A DNA stretch of 64,000 bases from Jeotgalibacillus alimentarius (GCF_000829445.1 NZ_JXRQ01000029.1:1-64000); one strand, 5' to 3'. Counted from the first letter of the stretch, positions 52,889 through 62,056 are shown. The notes: generated by a model from the sequence alone, not told the origin. Numbers and translations: made by a program.

Positions 52889-53191
52889 TTAATGATCAAC
52901 TGTTTTTCCTGACCCGATTGATTCGTTACGCGCTTCATCGATTCCATACTTTTTATCGACTCTGTCACTGACAATCGCATTGACAAACAGCAGAATAATG
53001 AACGTCAGCACAGCACCCTGTGCACCCATATAATAGTGGAGCGGAATGCCGTTGAACGTAATCTCTGACAGCGGCTCAGCAAACAGGACAACACCGTATG
53101 AAACAGTCGCTCCAATCGCCAGATAAATCATAATGAGCGTTGTACGTGTCTTGAAATAAGAATCAGCCACTTTCTTGTCAATCTTCTTCAT
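52889..53191 (-). CDS. DUF4212 symporter small subunit
   Basis: Membrane protein of 100 residues with two hydrophobic segments (about 18-36 and 57-77). The pattern TRTTLIMIYLAIGATVSYGVVLFAE-type and HYYMGAQGAVLTFIILLFVNA-type matches the small subunit found with SSS symporters (DUF4212). It lies 58 bases upstream of the symporter. Confidence 0.82.
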   Translation of the reverse strand: MKKIDKKVADSYFKTRTTLIMIYLAIGATVSYGVVLFAEPLSEITFNGIPLHYYMGAQGAVLTFIILLFVNAIVSDRVDKKYGIDEARNESIGSGKTVDH

Positions 53192-53210
53192 ATTTCTCCC
53201 CCTTTTCCAA

Positions 53211-53393
53211 TTAGCCCCTTAAATCAAAAATAAATGTCACCGTGTCCCAAAACGGCATCGGCACCTTTGCAATTTCAACCACGAGAAGCGCTGCAACAGC
53301 AATCAAAGGTGTAAACAGCAGCTTCTTCTTCAGCTTCAATGCAAAGAAGACTGACAACACAGTGAGTATTCCAATAAACCATACTGAAAACAT
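53211..53393 (-). CDS. Small membrane protein of the symporter operon
   Basis: Protein of 60 residues with two hydrophobic segments separated by KLKKKLLF. First gene of the operon, with AAGGGGG before the ATG. No family recognised. Its position and size suggest an accessory of the symporter. Confidence 0.6.
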   Translation of the reverse strand: MFSVWFIGILTVLSVFFALKLKKKLLFTPLIAVAALLVVEIAKVPMPFWDTVTFIFDLRG

Positions 53394-53406
53394 ATAATCC
53401 CCCTTT

Positions 53407-53420
53407 TGTAAGCGTTATCA
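53407..53420. promoter_or_regulatory. Consensus cre site before the symporter operon
   Basis: TGTAAGCGTTATCA matches all defined positions of TGWAANCGNTNWCA. It lies 14 bases before the first start codon. The rest of 53421-53722 shows no gene I can support. Confidence 0.82.
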
Positions 53421-53722
53421 TTTTGTTGTAAAAAAGTATGAATATTCGACCTTTTTACCTTATTCATTCAATTAGCACCTGATGTCAAGAATTGTTCACA
53501 ACTTGAAAAGGGTATTTAGTCCTGTAACAGTCACCCTTTCATTACCTGTACTTCTATAAAAAGGTTGTCATACCGTTTTGTAAAGAAATACTTTAAAACT
53601 GTATTAATAAAGAAAACTGACGAAACTTTTTTCGAATTCAAAGTAATTTTCTTCTCTGGACTTTTGCGGTTTGAAGTGCATTTTGTGATATACTGAACAA
53701 AAATTGAAACGGGGTTTTTCAC

Positions 53723-53914
53723 ATGAACGGTCAGAAAAGAAGCGATATCACTCCCGGCAAACAGGTGGATATTGTCTTAAAAAAAGACCAGCGATCAGGT
53801 AACCTGACCACTGGTACAGTAAAAGATATTTTAACAAATTCACCAAGCCATCCGCATGGCATCAAAGTGCGTCTTGAGGATGGACAGGTTGGTCGCGTGA
53901 AGAAGGTTTACTGA
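53723..53914 (+). CDS. ywbE: YwbE family protein
   Basis: Small basic protein of 63 residues, MNGQKRSDITPGKQVDIVLKK..., with GTVKDILTNSPSHPHGIKVRLEDGQVGRV (about 33-61): the YwbE family, a KOW-like fold of unknown function. ATG is seven bases after CGGGG-type sequence. Confidence 0.85.
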   Translation: MNGQKRSDITPGKQVDIVLKKDQRSGNLTTGTVKDILTNSPSHPHGIKVRLEDGQVGRVKKVY

Positions 53915-53927
53915 TTTTGATGACGCT

Positions 53928-53961
53928 GCGGTCCGGAGGTTAGTCTCCGGACCGCTTTTTT
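53928..53961 (+). terminator. Terminator of ywbE
   Basis: GCGGTCCGGAG/CTCCGGACCGC perfect 11-bp stem then T6. Confidence 0.92.
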
Positions 53962-53975
53962 GCATTGGAATGGGG

Positions 53976-54120
53976 TAGGTCTAATTACACTATACGTCGA
54001 AGTTTGCTCTGGTAGTGGCGAACCGCACTTGTTTTGCGTCGAACATGACTGTTTGAACATCGAACGAGCAGTGTTTTACACCGAACATCCCGGGGCGGAC
54101 GCCGAACCCCAACCACCACA
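53976..54120 (+). repeat. 21-nt-period CGAAC array 3 (six units)
   Basis: Leader TAGGTCTAATTACAC (53976-53990); CGAA(G/C) at 53998, 54019, 54040, 54061, 54082 and 54103, each step exactly 21 nt; then CCCCAACCACCACAC. It starts 14 bases after the ywbE terminator T-run and ends just before the helicase stop codon. Confidence 0.87.
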
Positions 54121-54134
54121 CTACTCTATTGACG

Positions 54135-56381
54135 TCATCGCCACTCCTCCGGCAGCAGCTGCTGATACTGACCCGTCAGATAACGGTCATCGATCAGCAG
54201 CAGAATCCCACTGTCTGTTTCGGTCCGGATCAGCCGGCCGCCAGCCTGAAGGACTTTATTCATGCCGGGGAATACGTAAGCATACTGATAGCCATTCAGG
54301 CCTTTTTCCTGAAAATACTTTTTCAGCTGATCACGCTCAGGATTAATCTGAGGCAGCCCAACTCCGACAATCGCAACGCCTGTCAGCTGTTCACCCGGCA
54401 GATCAACGCCTTCTGAGAAGACACCGCCGAGCACCGCAAACGCTGCGATCCTGTTCCCGCTTTTAAAAGCAGCAAGAAATTCATCGCGCTCAGTCTCATC
54501 CATTCCTGCAGACTGCATCCTCAGATCTGTACCTTCTATCCCTTCTTCCTCAAAATACTCATATGCCATTTTCATATAAGCATAAGAAGGGAAAAAGATC
54601 AGGAAGTTGCCTGTATGACGCCGGATGGCTTCCCTCAGCTCATCTGTAATTCTTTTAATAGTCGCTTCACGATCTTTATATTTTGTCGACACCGGCACTG
54701 TCCTGACCTCAATCTGCTCTTTGCTGAAAGGAGAAGGCAGATCGAGCTGGAAATCCTCCTGTTCACCGCCAAGCATCGTTCTGATATAGGATACAGGCTG
54801 CATCGTAGCACTGAAGAACACTGAGGCCCTGTACCCTTTAGCTGACCCCTGAATAAATGCTGATGGATCCATACAGACGATCTTAACCAGCACGTCACTG
54901 CGCATTTTCTGAATATAAATGTAAAAGCGTTCATCCACCTGCTCAGCAGCTGCGATCAGCTGGCGCACAGCAAAATACTGATCAATCACCTGCTCATCCC
55001 GCACGCCTGACTGCACGAGCCGCTCCGCTTCTGTATAAAAATCCTGCACAGCTTCAAGCCACTGCTCCGGCAGCTTATGTACAATCGCAAATGACTCCTC
55101 AAGCTGTTTTTTCACTTCAAGGAATGCTTTATTCACACGCTTCGCCGCCTGACTGAGCGCCGGGTGCTGATCATTTCTGCTGATCTGCAAAAATGGCTGT
55201 TTCGTCAGCGCTGCAGAATACATACTGCTCGCCCGGTCCGGCAGATTGTGCGCCTCATCAACAAGCAGCACGGCACGGCTTTTCTGTTCCCCGGCCATCC
55301 GTTTTCTCGACACGCGCGGATCAAAAATATAGTTATAATCTCCAATCATCGCATCTGTTACATATGACAGATCCATCGAAAATTCAAAAGGGCATACGCG
55401 ATGCTTCATAGCATAAGACTCAATCACACTGCGCGTCATCAGCGTCTCATGCTCAAGAATATCCATCATTGCCCCGTTGATTCTGTCAAAGTGACCATCA
55501 GCAAATTCACAGTATTCCTTCTGACAGATCGTTTTTTCTTTAAAGCAGATTTTATCCTTTGCAGTCATGGAAACAGCAGACATCTTTAAACCGCTTCCCT
55601 GCATCAGCTGAAAAGCTTCTTCGGCTGCAATACGGGTCGTCGTTTTAGCAGTCGTATAGACGATCTGATTCACTTTCCCTTCGCCGGCAGCTTTGATCGC
55701 AGGGAACAATGTTGAGATGGTTTTACCAATCCCTGTCGGCGCCTGGGCAAACAGCTTTGCTTTTTCATCAATCGTCTTATAGACTGAGCCCGCCAGCTGC
55801 CGCTGTCCTGGTCTGAATGCGGGAAATGGAAAGCTGAGTGATTCAATCGATGACTGCCTTTCTGACTTCAGACGCTGCATCAATGTCGCAAACGGTTCAT
55901 AGATTCGTACCATCTCAATTACTTTATTGCGCAAAAATGCCGCTTCATATGTATCGATAAAACGCTTCTCTTCACGCGTGGATGACTGCACATACGTCAC
56001 CTGCACCTGAATCTCCTGAAGCGCCATCTCTTCCGTTAAAATCCACGCATAGACAAACGCCTGCGCTTTGTGGACCTCTGCAGGCGATTCTATATCTTCT
56101 AGCTGTCTTGAGGTAGATTTAATCTCATCTACAATATATCCGCTCTCACGCTTCAAGAGGCCGTCACAGCGCCCCTCTAACACAAACGTTTTATCATCAA
56201 ACTCAAGTCTGCGTGACAGGAATTTTTCTTTTTCATCTTCATCGCCATACGTTTTCTGGATCGCCTGATGGATTCTGGTTCCTTCCATCATAGCGTTCGC
56301 ACTGCCAATTGCAGCATCAATACTGCCGCTGCGGTGGACGTATTCGGCGAGTCTTCTGGCAGATAAGGTAACCGGATCCAT
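54135..56381 (-). CDS. PD-(D/E)XK nuclease-XPD/DinG helicase fusion
   Basis: Protein of 748 residues. The N-terminal part (about 30-150) shows a RecB/Cas4-like nuclease core: GRCDGLLKRESGYIVDEIKST with the D and ExK residues. A superfamily 2 helicase follows with Walker A APTGIGKT, four cysteines (KICFKEKTICQKEYC and RVCPFE) that would hold a 4Fe-4S cluster, VDEAHN, and terminal motifs with VLGGVFSEGVDLPGE and QAGGRLIRTETD. A role in DNA repair is likely. It has AGGAGG before the ATG and stands alone. Confidence 0.82.
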   Translation of the reverse strand: MDPVTLSARRLAEYVHRSGSIDAAIGSANAMMEGTRIHQAIQKTYGDEDEKEKFLSRRLEFDDKTFVLEGRCDGLLKRESGYIVDEIKSTSRQLEDIESPAEVHKAQAFVYAWILTEEMALQEIQVQVTYVQSSTREEKRFIDTYEAAFLRNKVIEMVRIYEPFATLMQRLKSERQSSIESLSFPFPAFRPGQRQLAGSVYKTIDEKAKLFAQAPTGIGKTISTLFPAIKAAGEGKVNQIVYTTAKTTTRIAAEEAFQLMQGSGLKMSAVSMTAKDKICFKEKTICQKEYCEFADGHFDRINGAMMDILEHETLMTRSVIESYAMKHRVCPFEFSMDLSYVTDAMIGDYNYIFDPRVSRKRMAGEQKSRAVLLVDEAHNLPDRASSMYSAALTKQPFLQISRNDQHPALSQAAKRVNKAFLEVKKQLEESFAIVHKLPEQWLEAVQDFYTEAERLVQSGVRDEQVIDQYFAVRQLIAAAEQVDERFYIYIQKMRSDVLVKIVCMDPSAFIQGSAKGYRASVFFSATMQPVSYIRTMLGGEQEDFQLDLPSPFSKEQIEVRTVPVSTKYKDREATIKRITDELREAIRRHTGNFLIFFPSYAYMKMAYEYFEEEGIEGTDLRMQSAGMDETERDEFLAAFKSGNRIAAFAVLGGVFSEGVDLPGEQLTGVAIVGVGLPQINPERDQLKKYFQEKGLNGYQYAYVFPGMNKVLQAGGRLIRTETDSGILLLIDDRYLTGQYQQLLPEEWR

Positions 56382-56409
56382 CAGATGTTCCTCCTTTTGG
56401 CGGTTTTGA

Positions 56410-57591
56410 TCAGAGCGTCTGAATCACACACACCTTCAAATAATCACCGGGCGGATAGCCTTCAGTCGTCCGGAAGTCATCCGGCAGCGAGAAGGTTTCA
56501 ATGATTTTATAACGCATACCTTTTTCTATAAAGGCCTGATCAATGAAAGACTTAAACTTTTTCATATCAAATGAAGCTGCGTTGGTTGATGCAACAATCA
56601 CGCCTTTTTTCTCTGTAATATCGATTGCCTGTTTGACAAGGTTTTTGTAATCTTTTGATGCTGAAAATGTATGTTTTTTTGAACGGGCAAAGCTTGGCGG
56701 ATCCATGACAACAAGGTCAAACTTCACGTCATTTTTCACACAGTAATTAAAGTAGCGGAAAACATCACGTACCAGAATATCCTGCGCCTCATAGTCAATG
56801 CCATTCATACTGAACTGTTCAATCGTTTTCGGCACACTGCGGTTCGCAAGGTCAACACTAGTTGTTTTGACTGCGCCGCCAAGCGCTGCAAATACCGAAA
56901 ATGCGCCTGTATAAGAGAACGTGTTCAACATGTTTTTACCTTTAGCATACTTATCACGGATCGCTTTACGGACGTTGCGCTGATCAAGGAACACACCCGT
57001 CATCGCACCGTCATTCAGATAGACTGCAAAGTGCGCACCGTTTTCTTTCACTACAAGCGGAAAATCAGGACGCTCCCCTTTTACAAAGTCATCATCTTCT
57101 ACGTACTGCCCTTTTGAATCAAACCGTTTCTTCTCGTAAATACTTTTAAAGTCGAGAACCTGTTCAAACGCATGCAGGATCTCATCTCTGAACTCATAAA
57201 TTCCTTTACTGTACCAGGTAAACAGATAATGACCTGCATAGTGATCGATCGTCAGACCGCCGATTCCGTCACCTTCCCCGTTGAACAGACGGAATGCATC
57301 TGTCTGGTCATCATTGAAGAAGGCTTCTCTGTGTGAAGCTGCATCTTCAATCTTCTTTTTAAAAAACGCTTCACCAATCTCTTCCTGCTGATTCCAAGTT
57401 AATAGCCAGCCCGAGCCTTTATTCTGCTTACCCAGATATCCTTTTGCAAGAAATTGTCCACGCGGGTCAATTGCGGTGAATATCCGGCCTTCCTGATCAT
57501 AATCACCCTGCTGAACCATTTCTTTCGTCAGCAGCGGCCACCCTTCACGGATTTTTTCCGAGAAGCCTTTTTTAATTGTTATTTTCGTCAT
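56410..57591 (-). CDS. Class I SAM-dependent rRNA methyltransferase (RlmI-like)
   Basis: Protein of about 393 residues: N-terminal PUA-like domain (MTKITIKKGFSEKI... KGYLGKQNKGSG), a central EEHEE-type domain, and a Rossmann methyltransferase with NTFSYTGAFSVFAALGG and the catalytic-type MDPPSFARSK. This is the RlmI/YwbD class that makes 5-methylcytosine in 23S rRNA. The ATG at 57591 is six bases from GGAGG; the earlier ATG is not supported. It overlaps the SRPBCC gene by 20 bases. Confidence 0.85.
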   Translation of the reverse strand: MTKITIKKGFSEKIREGWPLLTKEMVQQGDYDQEGRIFTAIDPRGQFLAKGYLGKQNKGSGWLLTWNQQEEIGEAFFKKKIEDAASHREAFFNDDQTDAFRLFNGEGDGIGGLTIDHYAGHYLFTWYSKGIYEFRDEILHAFEQVLDFKSIYEKKRFDSKGQYVEDDDFVKGERPDFPLVVKENGAHFAVYLNDGAMTGVFLDQRNVRKAIRDKYAKGKNMLNTFSYTGAFSVFAALGGAVKTTSVDLANRSVPKTIEQFSMNGIDYEAQDILVRDVFRYFNYCVKNDVKFDLVVMDPPSFARSKKHTFSASKDYKNLVKQAIDITEKKGVIVASTNAASFDMKKFKSFIDQAFIEKGMRYKIIETFSLPDDFRTTEGYPPGDYLKVCVIQTL

Positions 57592-58042
57592 CCTGAACCT
57601 CCGTACGGCTTTCAATGTAGTTTTTTAATTTTTGTAAATGGAATAATTCCTCTTTCGAAATCATGCGCACGATCATACCTTTAAATAACGAGCGGGCAAA
57701 CCCCTGTGTTGTGATCGTTCCGTCAAATGTAACGAATGTACTGTTTTCATCTTCAGCACTGAATGTATAACGGAAGTTAATCTTTACACCATTTTGCTCA
57801 CTGGTTACGGCATAGGATTTATTTTCAACGAACTCAGTTACAACGAGCTCTGACTGAACTTTCCGTCCGCCAAGGTCTCTCACTTCTTCATACCTGGTTC
57901 CTTTTGCCGGCGGCCCATCCGTCAGTTTCTTTATGCTGACCACCTGATCCATGATTTCAGGGGATTTCTCCATTTGAATGGTTTCCTGAAATACCGTTTC
58001 AAGCGGCCGTTCAATCACCATTGTCTGATTTAATGCACCCAT
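57572..58042 (-). CDS. SRPBCC (START-like) family protein
   Basis: Small soluble protein of about 156 residues with the polyketide-cyclase/START-like fold: MVIERPLETVFQETIQ..., DQVVSIKKLTDGPPAKGTRYEE, VTFDGTITTQGFARSLF. Binds an unknown hydrophobic ligand. ATG at 58042 is eight bases from AGGAGG. Overlaps the methyltransferase gene, so co-expressed. Confidence 0.75.
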   Translation of the reverse strand: MGALNQTMVIERPLETVFQETIQMEKSPEIMDQVVSIKKLTDGPPAKGTRYEEVRDLGGRKVQSELVVTEFVENKSYAVTSEQNGVKINFRYTFSAEDENSTFVTFDGTITTQGFARSLFKGMIVRMISKEELFHLQKLKNYIESRTEVQDDENNN

Positions 58043-58200
58043 CACTTGACCCTCCTGTACACTTTTACTTTTTTCCATTATAACGTGTTCACCGGTCTTA
58101 TGCTGAGTAGACGACAGACGCCCTATTGAGTAATTGTTACATTTGTGTTACAATTGCATTTATAACGTGTTACTGAAAAACGAAAGGATGTACCTGACTG

Positions 58201-59010
58201 ATGAAACATTTATCTAAGTTGCTGCTAATCAGCTGTGTGTTCCTCGTACTCATGGGAATGGTACGCGGTGAATACCGTTCGAAACAAAGTGCTGTAGCTG
58301 AAGAACTGCAAAAGCTTAATCCTGCATATAATGATGAACTCTCATATATAGATTTCTTAACCTACCGCGTCTTAAAAAACGGATCAGCCCGCGTCGCCAC
58401 GCTTGGAAGCAGTGTGACAAAAGGCGTTGGTGCCGGTACACCGTCACAAACATGGCGTGCCCTGCTGCAGAATGAAATCCGCAGCACATCAAGACCGCTT
58501 AAGCATGTGACCATTGCAAACCATGGACATTCAGGCTACACATCAGAAATGCTCCTTCGTCCGGAAGTGATTGAAGGCGTACTGAAGAGCAGACCTGATC
58601 TGCTGATTCTCGAAACATCCGTGATTAATAACTACCGTCAGAGTGTCACGCTTGATGTCACAAAAGCGTCTCTAGAAGAACTCTATCGCACATTCACACA
58701 ACGGATTCCTGGCGTTGAAATTCTCTTCATCTCTCCAAATCCGATTTTAAAAACAAACCTGACTGAATCAGGCCTGAATGAACTCGGACTGACATTTGCC
58801 GACTACAACAACCTGACAAAAGCAGTAGCCGCTGAAAACGGCTGGCACTACTTCGATACACATGATGCGATTTTAAATGAAATGACTGAGCGCAATATTG
58901 CACTCGAGGATATGCTCGATGATAAAATCCATCCAAATGCCCTTGGCTATGAGATGTGGTTTAACCAGCTGTACAATAACAAATTAACATTGCCGAATTT
59001 TGGCGAGTAA
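58201..59010 (+). CDS. SGNH/GDSL-type hydrolase, exported
   Basis: Protein of 269 residues with an N-terminal hydrophobic signal or anchor (LSKLLLISCVFLVLMGMV). The SGNH blocks are GSSVTKG (nucleophile Ser), the Gly block in NHGHSGYT, an Asn in TSVINNYR, and the terminal DDKIHPN dyad. Probably an esterase or acetylhydrolase acting outside the membrane. LVLMG without a cysteine argues against a lipoprotein. Confidence 0.82.
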   Translation: MKHLSKLLLISCVFLVLMGMVRGEYRSKQSAVAEELQKLNPAYNDELSYIDFLTYRVLKNGSARVATLGSSVTKGVGAGTPSQTWRALLQNEIRSTSRPLKHVTIANHGHSGYTSEMLLRPEVIEGVLKSRPDLLILETSVINNYRQSVTLDVTKASLEELYRTFTQRIPGVEILFISPNPILKTNLTESGLNELGLTFADYNNLTKAVAAENGWHYFDTHDAILNEMTERNIALEDMLDDKIHPNALGYEMWFNQLYNNKLTLPNFGE

Positions 59011-59014
59011 ATGG

Positions 59015-59045
59015 AAAGAGCCTGAGAATCGTCTCAGGCTCTTTT
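59015..59045 (+). terminator. Terminator of the SGNH gene
   Basis: AAAGAGCCTGAGA/TCTCAGGCTCTTTT hairpin. Confidence 0.88.
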
Positions 59046-59080
59046 AACCGTTTCGCTGCGCTTCAGGCGGATGCTTCTTG
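59046..59080. repeat. Fragment of the dispersed repeat
   Basis: ACCGTTTCGCTGCGCTTC and GGCGGATGCTT match the end of copy J at 44.56 kb; the rest is missing. Confidence 0.6.
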
Positions 59081-59108
59081 GGAGATGGTAGTAAAGCTTT
59101 TTAATCAT

Positions 59109-59304
59109 CAAGCTTTATTAAAGCCCATTAATAACTTAACTCAGCTGGTGATTGGAGCGTAAGGGGACGACTCCAGCAGGAGAAGCGTGACAGGTGAGAC
59201 CCCGCAGGCGAAGCCGAGGAGGTCCGATTGAACCGGAGCCAAAAGACGGCTCATGCGGAAAGCGTTCCCCTGAAGCGGAAATCAACAGCCAATATCAACA
59301 GAGC
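59109..59304. repeat. Dispersed palindromic repeat, copy I (full length)
   Basis: About 196 bp, very close to copy A, including GCCAAAAGACGGCTCATGCG and GACTCCAGCAGGAG. Terminal AAGCTTTATTAAAG and CAACAGAGCC are partly decayed. Confidence 0.85.
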
Positions 59305-59313
59305 CGAATTCAA

Positions 59314-59622
59314 CTACCCATTAAAGATCGTCGCAAAAATAAACGTAAACAAAATCGGTGCAATCCATATAATCGGCAGGCTGTTCACAAGTAGCATCTT
59401 TTTCCAGTTATAACGGTGATATGACATCCACGAGATCACAATTGCCACCATCAGCACAACCGGGTAAGATCCCACCGCATACAGCACCATCCGCCCTGCA
59501 AATGAACCATCCTGTTCAATATTCATCAGAGATACGCCGTAAAAAGTAAACCAGACCGGCAGAAATAACAAATAAAAAAACTGGCTTCCGAATAACAGTA
59601 AAGCCACCTTGGCGTTTTTCAA
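59314..59622 (-). CDS. Hypothetical membrane protein, 102 residues
   Basis: Three or four hydrophobic segments (about 6-30, 47-67, 76-100). The start follows GGAGG and lies 14 bases after msrAB, so it is likely co-transcribed. No family assigned. Its stop is right beside a repeat copy. Confidence 0.6.
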   Translation of the reverse strand: MKNAKVALLLFGSQFFYLLFLPVWFTFYGVSLMNIEQDGSFAGRMVLYAVGSYPVVLMVAIVISWMSYHRYNWKKMLLVNSLPIIWIAPILFTFIFATIFNG

Positions 59623-59636
59623 CAGAAGGTCCTCCT

Positions 59637-60590
59637 CTAATCTTTCTTTAAAGCAAATAATATCATAAAGTCACCGTAACCTTCTTCTTCAAGCCGATTC
59701 TTAGGAATAAACCGGAGCGCTGCAGAATTAATGCAGTACCGCATGCCGCCTTTATCAGCAGGTCCGTCTTCAAACACATGTCCGAGGTGCGAATCAGCAT
59801 GACGGCTTCTGACCTCCCGACGCGTGTTCTTCGTAGACACGTCCCACTTTTCTTCCACCATAGAATCAGTAATCGGCTTTGTGAACGAAGGCCATCCGCA
59901 CCCTGCATCATACTGATCGCGCGATGAAAAGAGCGGCTCCCCTGATACGATGTCCACATAAATTCCTTCACGTCCATTATCCCAGTACTCATTTTCATAT
60001 GGAGGCTCCGTCCCGTTCTCCTGCGTGACTTTATACTGCATCTCAGTCAGCTTTTCTTTCAAATACGTTCTGTCTTTCGGCCAGTATGTCCGCTGAAACT
60101 TTTCACGTCCTGAGCCCTGAACGTACAGGGCGTAACGAAAACTATTTTTCAGATCAAAATCCTGATGAAAATCTTCTGCCGGATAAAAAGAGCCCACTTC
60201 CCTGACCTCAGTCACAATCGGCTGATCAAAACGGCCGCTTTCAGCAAGTTCACTTTTCGACCGGAGCGCCTCCTGCTTCTGATCATCGGTATACGTAAAA
60301 ATAATCGAGCGGTATGCTTCACCACGGTCTGAAAACTGTCCTTCAGCATCAGTTGGATCTGTCAGCGGCCAGTAAATATCGAGCAGCTCACGATACGAAA
60401 TCCGCTCAGGATCATACTCAATATAAACAGCTTCCACATGTCCTGTGCCGCCATTTTTCACCTTTGAATAAACAGCATTCTCAGCTGAACCGCCCGTATA
60501 GCCCGAAATCACTTTTAAGACGCCTTCCCGCTCCTGGATCGGCCTGACCAGACACCAGAAACATCCGCCTGCAAACATTGCTTTTTCCAT
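59637..60590 (-). CDS. msrAB: Fused methionine sulfoxide reductase MsrA-MsrB
   Basis: Bifunctional repair enzyme of about 317 residues that reduces both epimers of methionine sulfoxide. The MsrA part has catalytic Cys10 in GGCFWC and SGYTGG; the MsrB part (about 175-305) has [20 protein letters not shown] and catalytic Cys in YCINSAAL. MsrB zinc-site CxxC pairs are not seen, so this is a zinc-free form. ATG at 60590 is eight bases from GAGG. Confidence 0.9.
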   Translation of the reverse strand: MEKAMFAGGCFWCLVRPIQEREGVLKVISGYTGGSAENAVYSKVKNGGTGHVEAVYIEYDPERISYRELLDIYWPLTDPTDAEGQFSDRGEAYRSIIFTYTDDQKQEALRSKSELAESGRFDQPIVTEVREVGSFYPAEDFHQDFDLKNSFRYALYVQGSGREKFQRTYWPKDRTYLKEKLTEMQYKVTQENGTEPPYENEYWDNGREGIYVDIVSGEPLFSSRDQYDAGCGWPSFTKPITDSMVEEKWDVSTKNTRREVRSRHADSHLGHVFEDGPADKGGMRYCINSAALRFIPKNRLEEEGYGDFMILFALKKD

Positions 60591-60601
60591 TTCACTCACC
60601 T

Positions 60602-61390
60602 CTATCTATTGCCGCGCTGCAGATAGCTCATCCAGTAGCAGACAACTGCTGCGGCAAGGGTTTTTTCATTATCCGAAAGCTCTTCACCGACTTTAACCAG
60701 ATCCTGTCCATTGGACTTCTGAAACTGCGGCTTCATGGCGTACTCAAAGTACCCGTGCATATATGAAGCAAAAAACCTGCCATCCACTGTCGATAGATTA
60801 AAATCTCCCATCATCGACTTCGACTTCACATCACATAATAGTTCTCCATCAGCTGTATAAATTGCACCGTTCGTTCTTGTTAACTTTTTCTCTTCTTTAT
60901 AATACCCGGCTGTTTCACCCCTGTGGTTTCTGATCTCAAGGACGTTCCGGCCATTTTCTTTCCGCTTTTGAAAAGCAACGGCTGGTTCATTATGAGAGGT
61001 GAAAATCCCTCCTGTAAAAGCGTAATACGTATCCAGCCCCGGGAAAAACATTGAAACTGCTCTTTTCCAAAACGGCAAATTGACAATTTTATAAGCACCG
61101 GTATATTCTCCGTCTTTATTTATAATGGTCAATGCCTCATAAGAACTGCCATTAAACTCAAAAATCCATTCCTTTTCATCGAGCAGCGAGCGCCCTTCAA
61201 GCTCGGCAGCCTCTGGCAGCCATCTTGCCTGTTTTTCTTTAGCTCTTATGTAAAAATACGGCCCTGATCCAATTGCTACAATCGGATACACCAGTACATT
61301 CAACCACTGGCTTTCCAGATAGATCATCAATGCTCCAGTCCCGACTATAAAAGCGATCCCTGCAATCAGCGCAATATTCTCTTTTTTCAT
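60602..61390 (-). CDS. Membrane-anchored protein with tubby-like/LURP-type C-terminus
   Basis: Protein of about 262 residues. Two adjacent hydrophobic segments (about 7-25 and 30-50) are followed by a beta-rich domain with repeated strands ([52 protein letters not shown]) that recalls the tubby C-terminal/LURP-one fold. The ATG at 61390 after GGGGTG is chosen over 33 upstream codons with poor support. Function unknown. Confidence 0.6.
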   Translation of the reverse strand: MKKENIALIAGIAFIVGTGALMIYLESQWLNVLVYPIVAIGSGPYFYIRAKEKQARWLPEAAELEGRSLLDEKEWIFEFNGSSYEALTIINKDGEYTGAYKIVNLPFWKRAVSMFFPGLDTYYAFTGGIFTSHNEPAVAFQKRKENGRNVLEIRNHRGETAGYYKEEKKLTRTNGAIYTADGELLCDVKSKSMMGDFNLSTVDGRFFASYMHGYFEYAMKPQFQKSNGQDLVKVGEELSDNEKTLAAAVVCYWMSYLQRGNR

Positions 61391-61453
61391 TCCAGACACC
61401 CCGTTTCTTCTATAGCTTAGATACGTATGAAGGAAGCGGTTTGTTTCACAAAA

Positions 61454-61482
61454 GAAAAACCCCCAGGCTTCTGCGTGGGAGT
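61454..61482 (-). terminator. Terminator of the receiver-domain gene
   Basis: CTCCCACGC-AGAA-GCCTGGGGG on the minus strand then TTTTTC. Confidence 0.6.
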
Positions 61483-61489
61483 CAGTCAT

Positions 61490-61858
61490 CTATTTCAATC
61501 TATTTTTTAAATGCTGTGTCAATGTATTTCTTAACATTTCCGACGTCAGCGGCAAAATATCTCCTGTTGTCTTACGTCCTTCTCTTGCCAGTTGTAACCC
61601 TCTTGTTGCATCTTCATGATGCCACAGATAGACAATCGGACATTTGGAATACTCTCTGATTTGACGGTACCAGTAAAAGCCGTCGAAATAAGGCAGTTTT
61701 ACATCCAAGAGCACCAAGTCTGGTTTTTCTTCGATGAAATGCTCTATAATCCGTTCAAAATCTGTGACCGGTATGGATTGATACCCCAGGTCTGAAACCT
61801 GTTCCGTGAGATCCAGGCGAAGGTCAGCGTTATCTTCAATAATCATGATTCGCTGCAT
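61490..61858 (-). CDS. Stand-alone, degenerate response-regulator receiver
   Basis: Receiver domain of 122 residues with no output domain. The acidic pair Glu8-Asp9 and phospho-acceptor Asp52 (LVLLDVKLPYFDGFYWYR, BceR-like) are present. The Thr/Ser after strand 4 is replaced by Trp79, and the conserved Lys after strand 5 is absent (GDILPLTSEM). No histidine kinase is adjacent. It may be a truncated BceR-type regulator or a phosphate-independent switch. Has its own terminator. Confidence 0.72.
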   Translation of the reverse strand: MQRIMIIEDNADLRLDLTEQVSDLGYQSIPVTDFERIIEHFIEEKPDLVLLDVKLPYFDGFYWYRQIREYSKCPIVYLWHHEDATRGLQLAREGRKTTGDILPLTSEMLRNTLTQHLKNRLK

Positions 61859-62056
61859 GCTGATGACCTCCTTACATTTTCATTCCATAAGCAGAACGGT
61901 CACTTGTACTCTCTATTAAACTTTGAACTAAATACGCTCCTTACTAAAAACACTTTCGTTCAACAGATTGCGATCTGTTGTTCTCATCTTTTCACACTTA
62001 AGCACTTTTGTCAAAGGCTGTCAGCGAGAAGCCTGTTTACCTCTGATGTCATAGGC

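Noticed and set aside
53531-53722. 63-codon minus-strand ORF upstream of ywbE
   Set aside because: No ribosome site, AT-rich intergenic composition, overlaps the ywbE promoter region.
53960-54346. 128-codon plus-strand ORF across array 3
   Set aside because: Starts with a weak TTG in the ywbE terminator T-run and runs into the antisense of the helicase gene.
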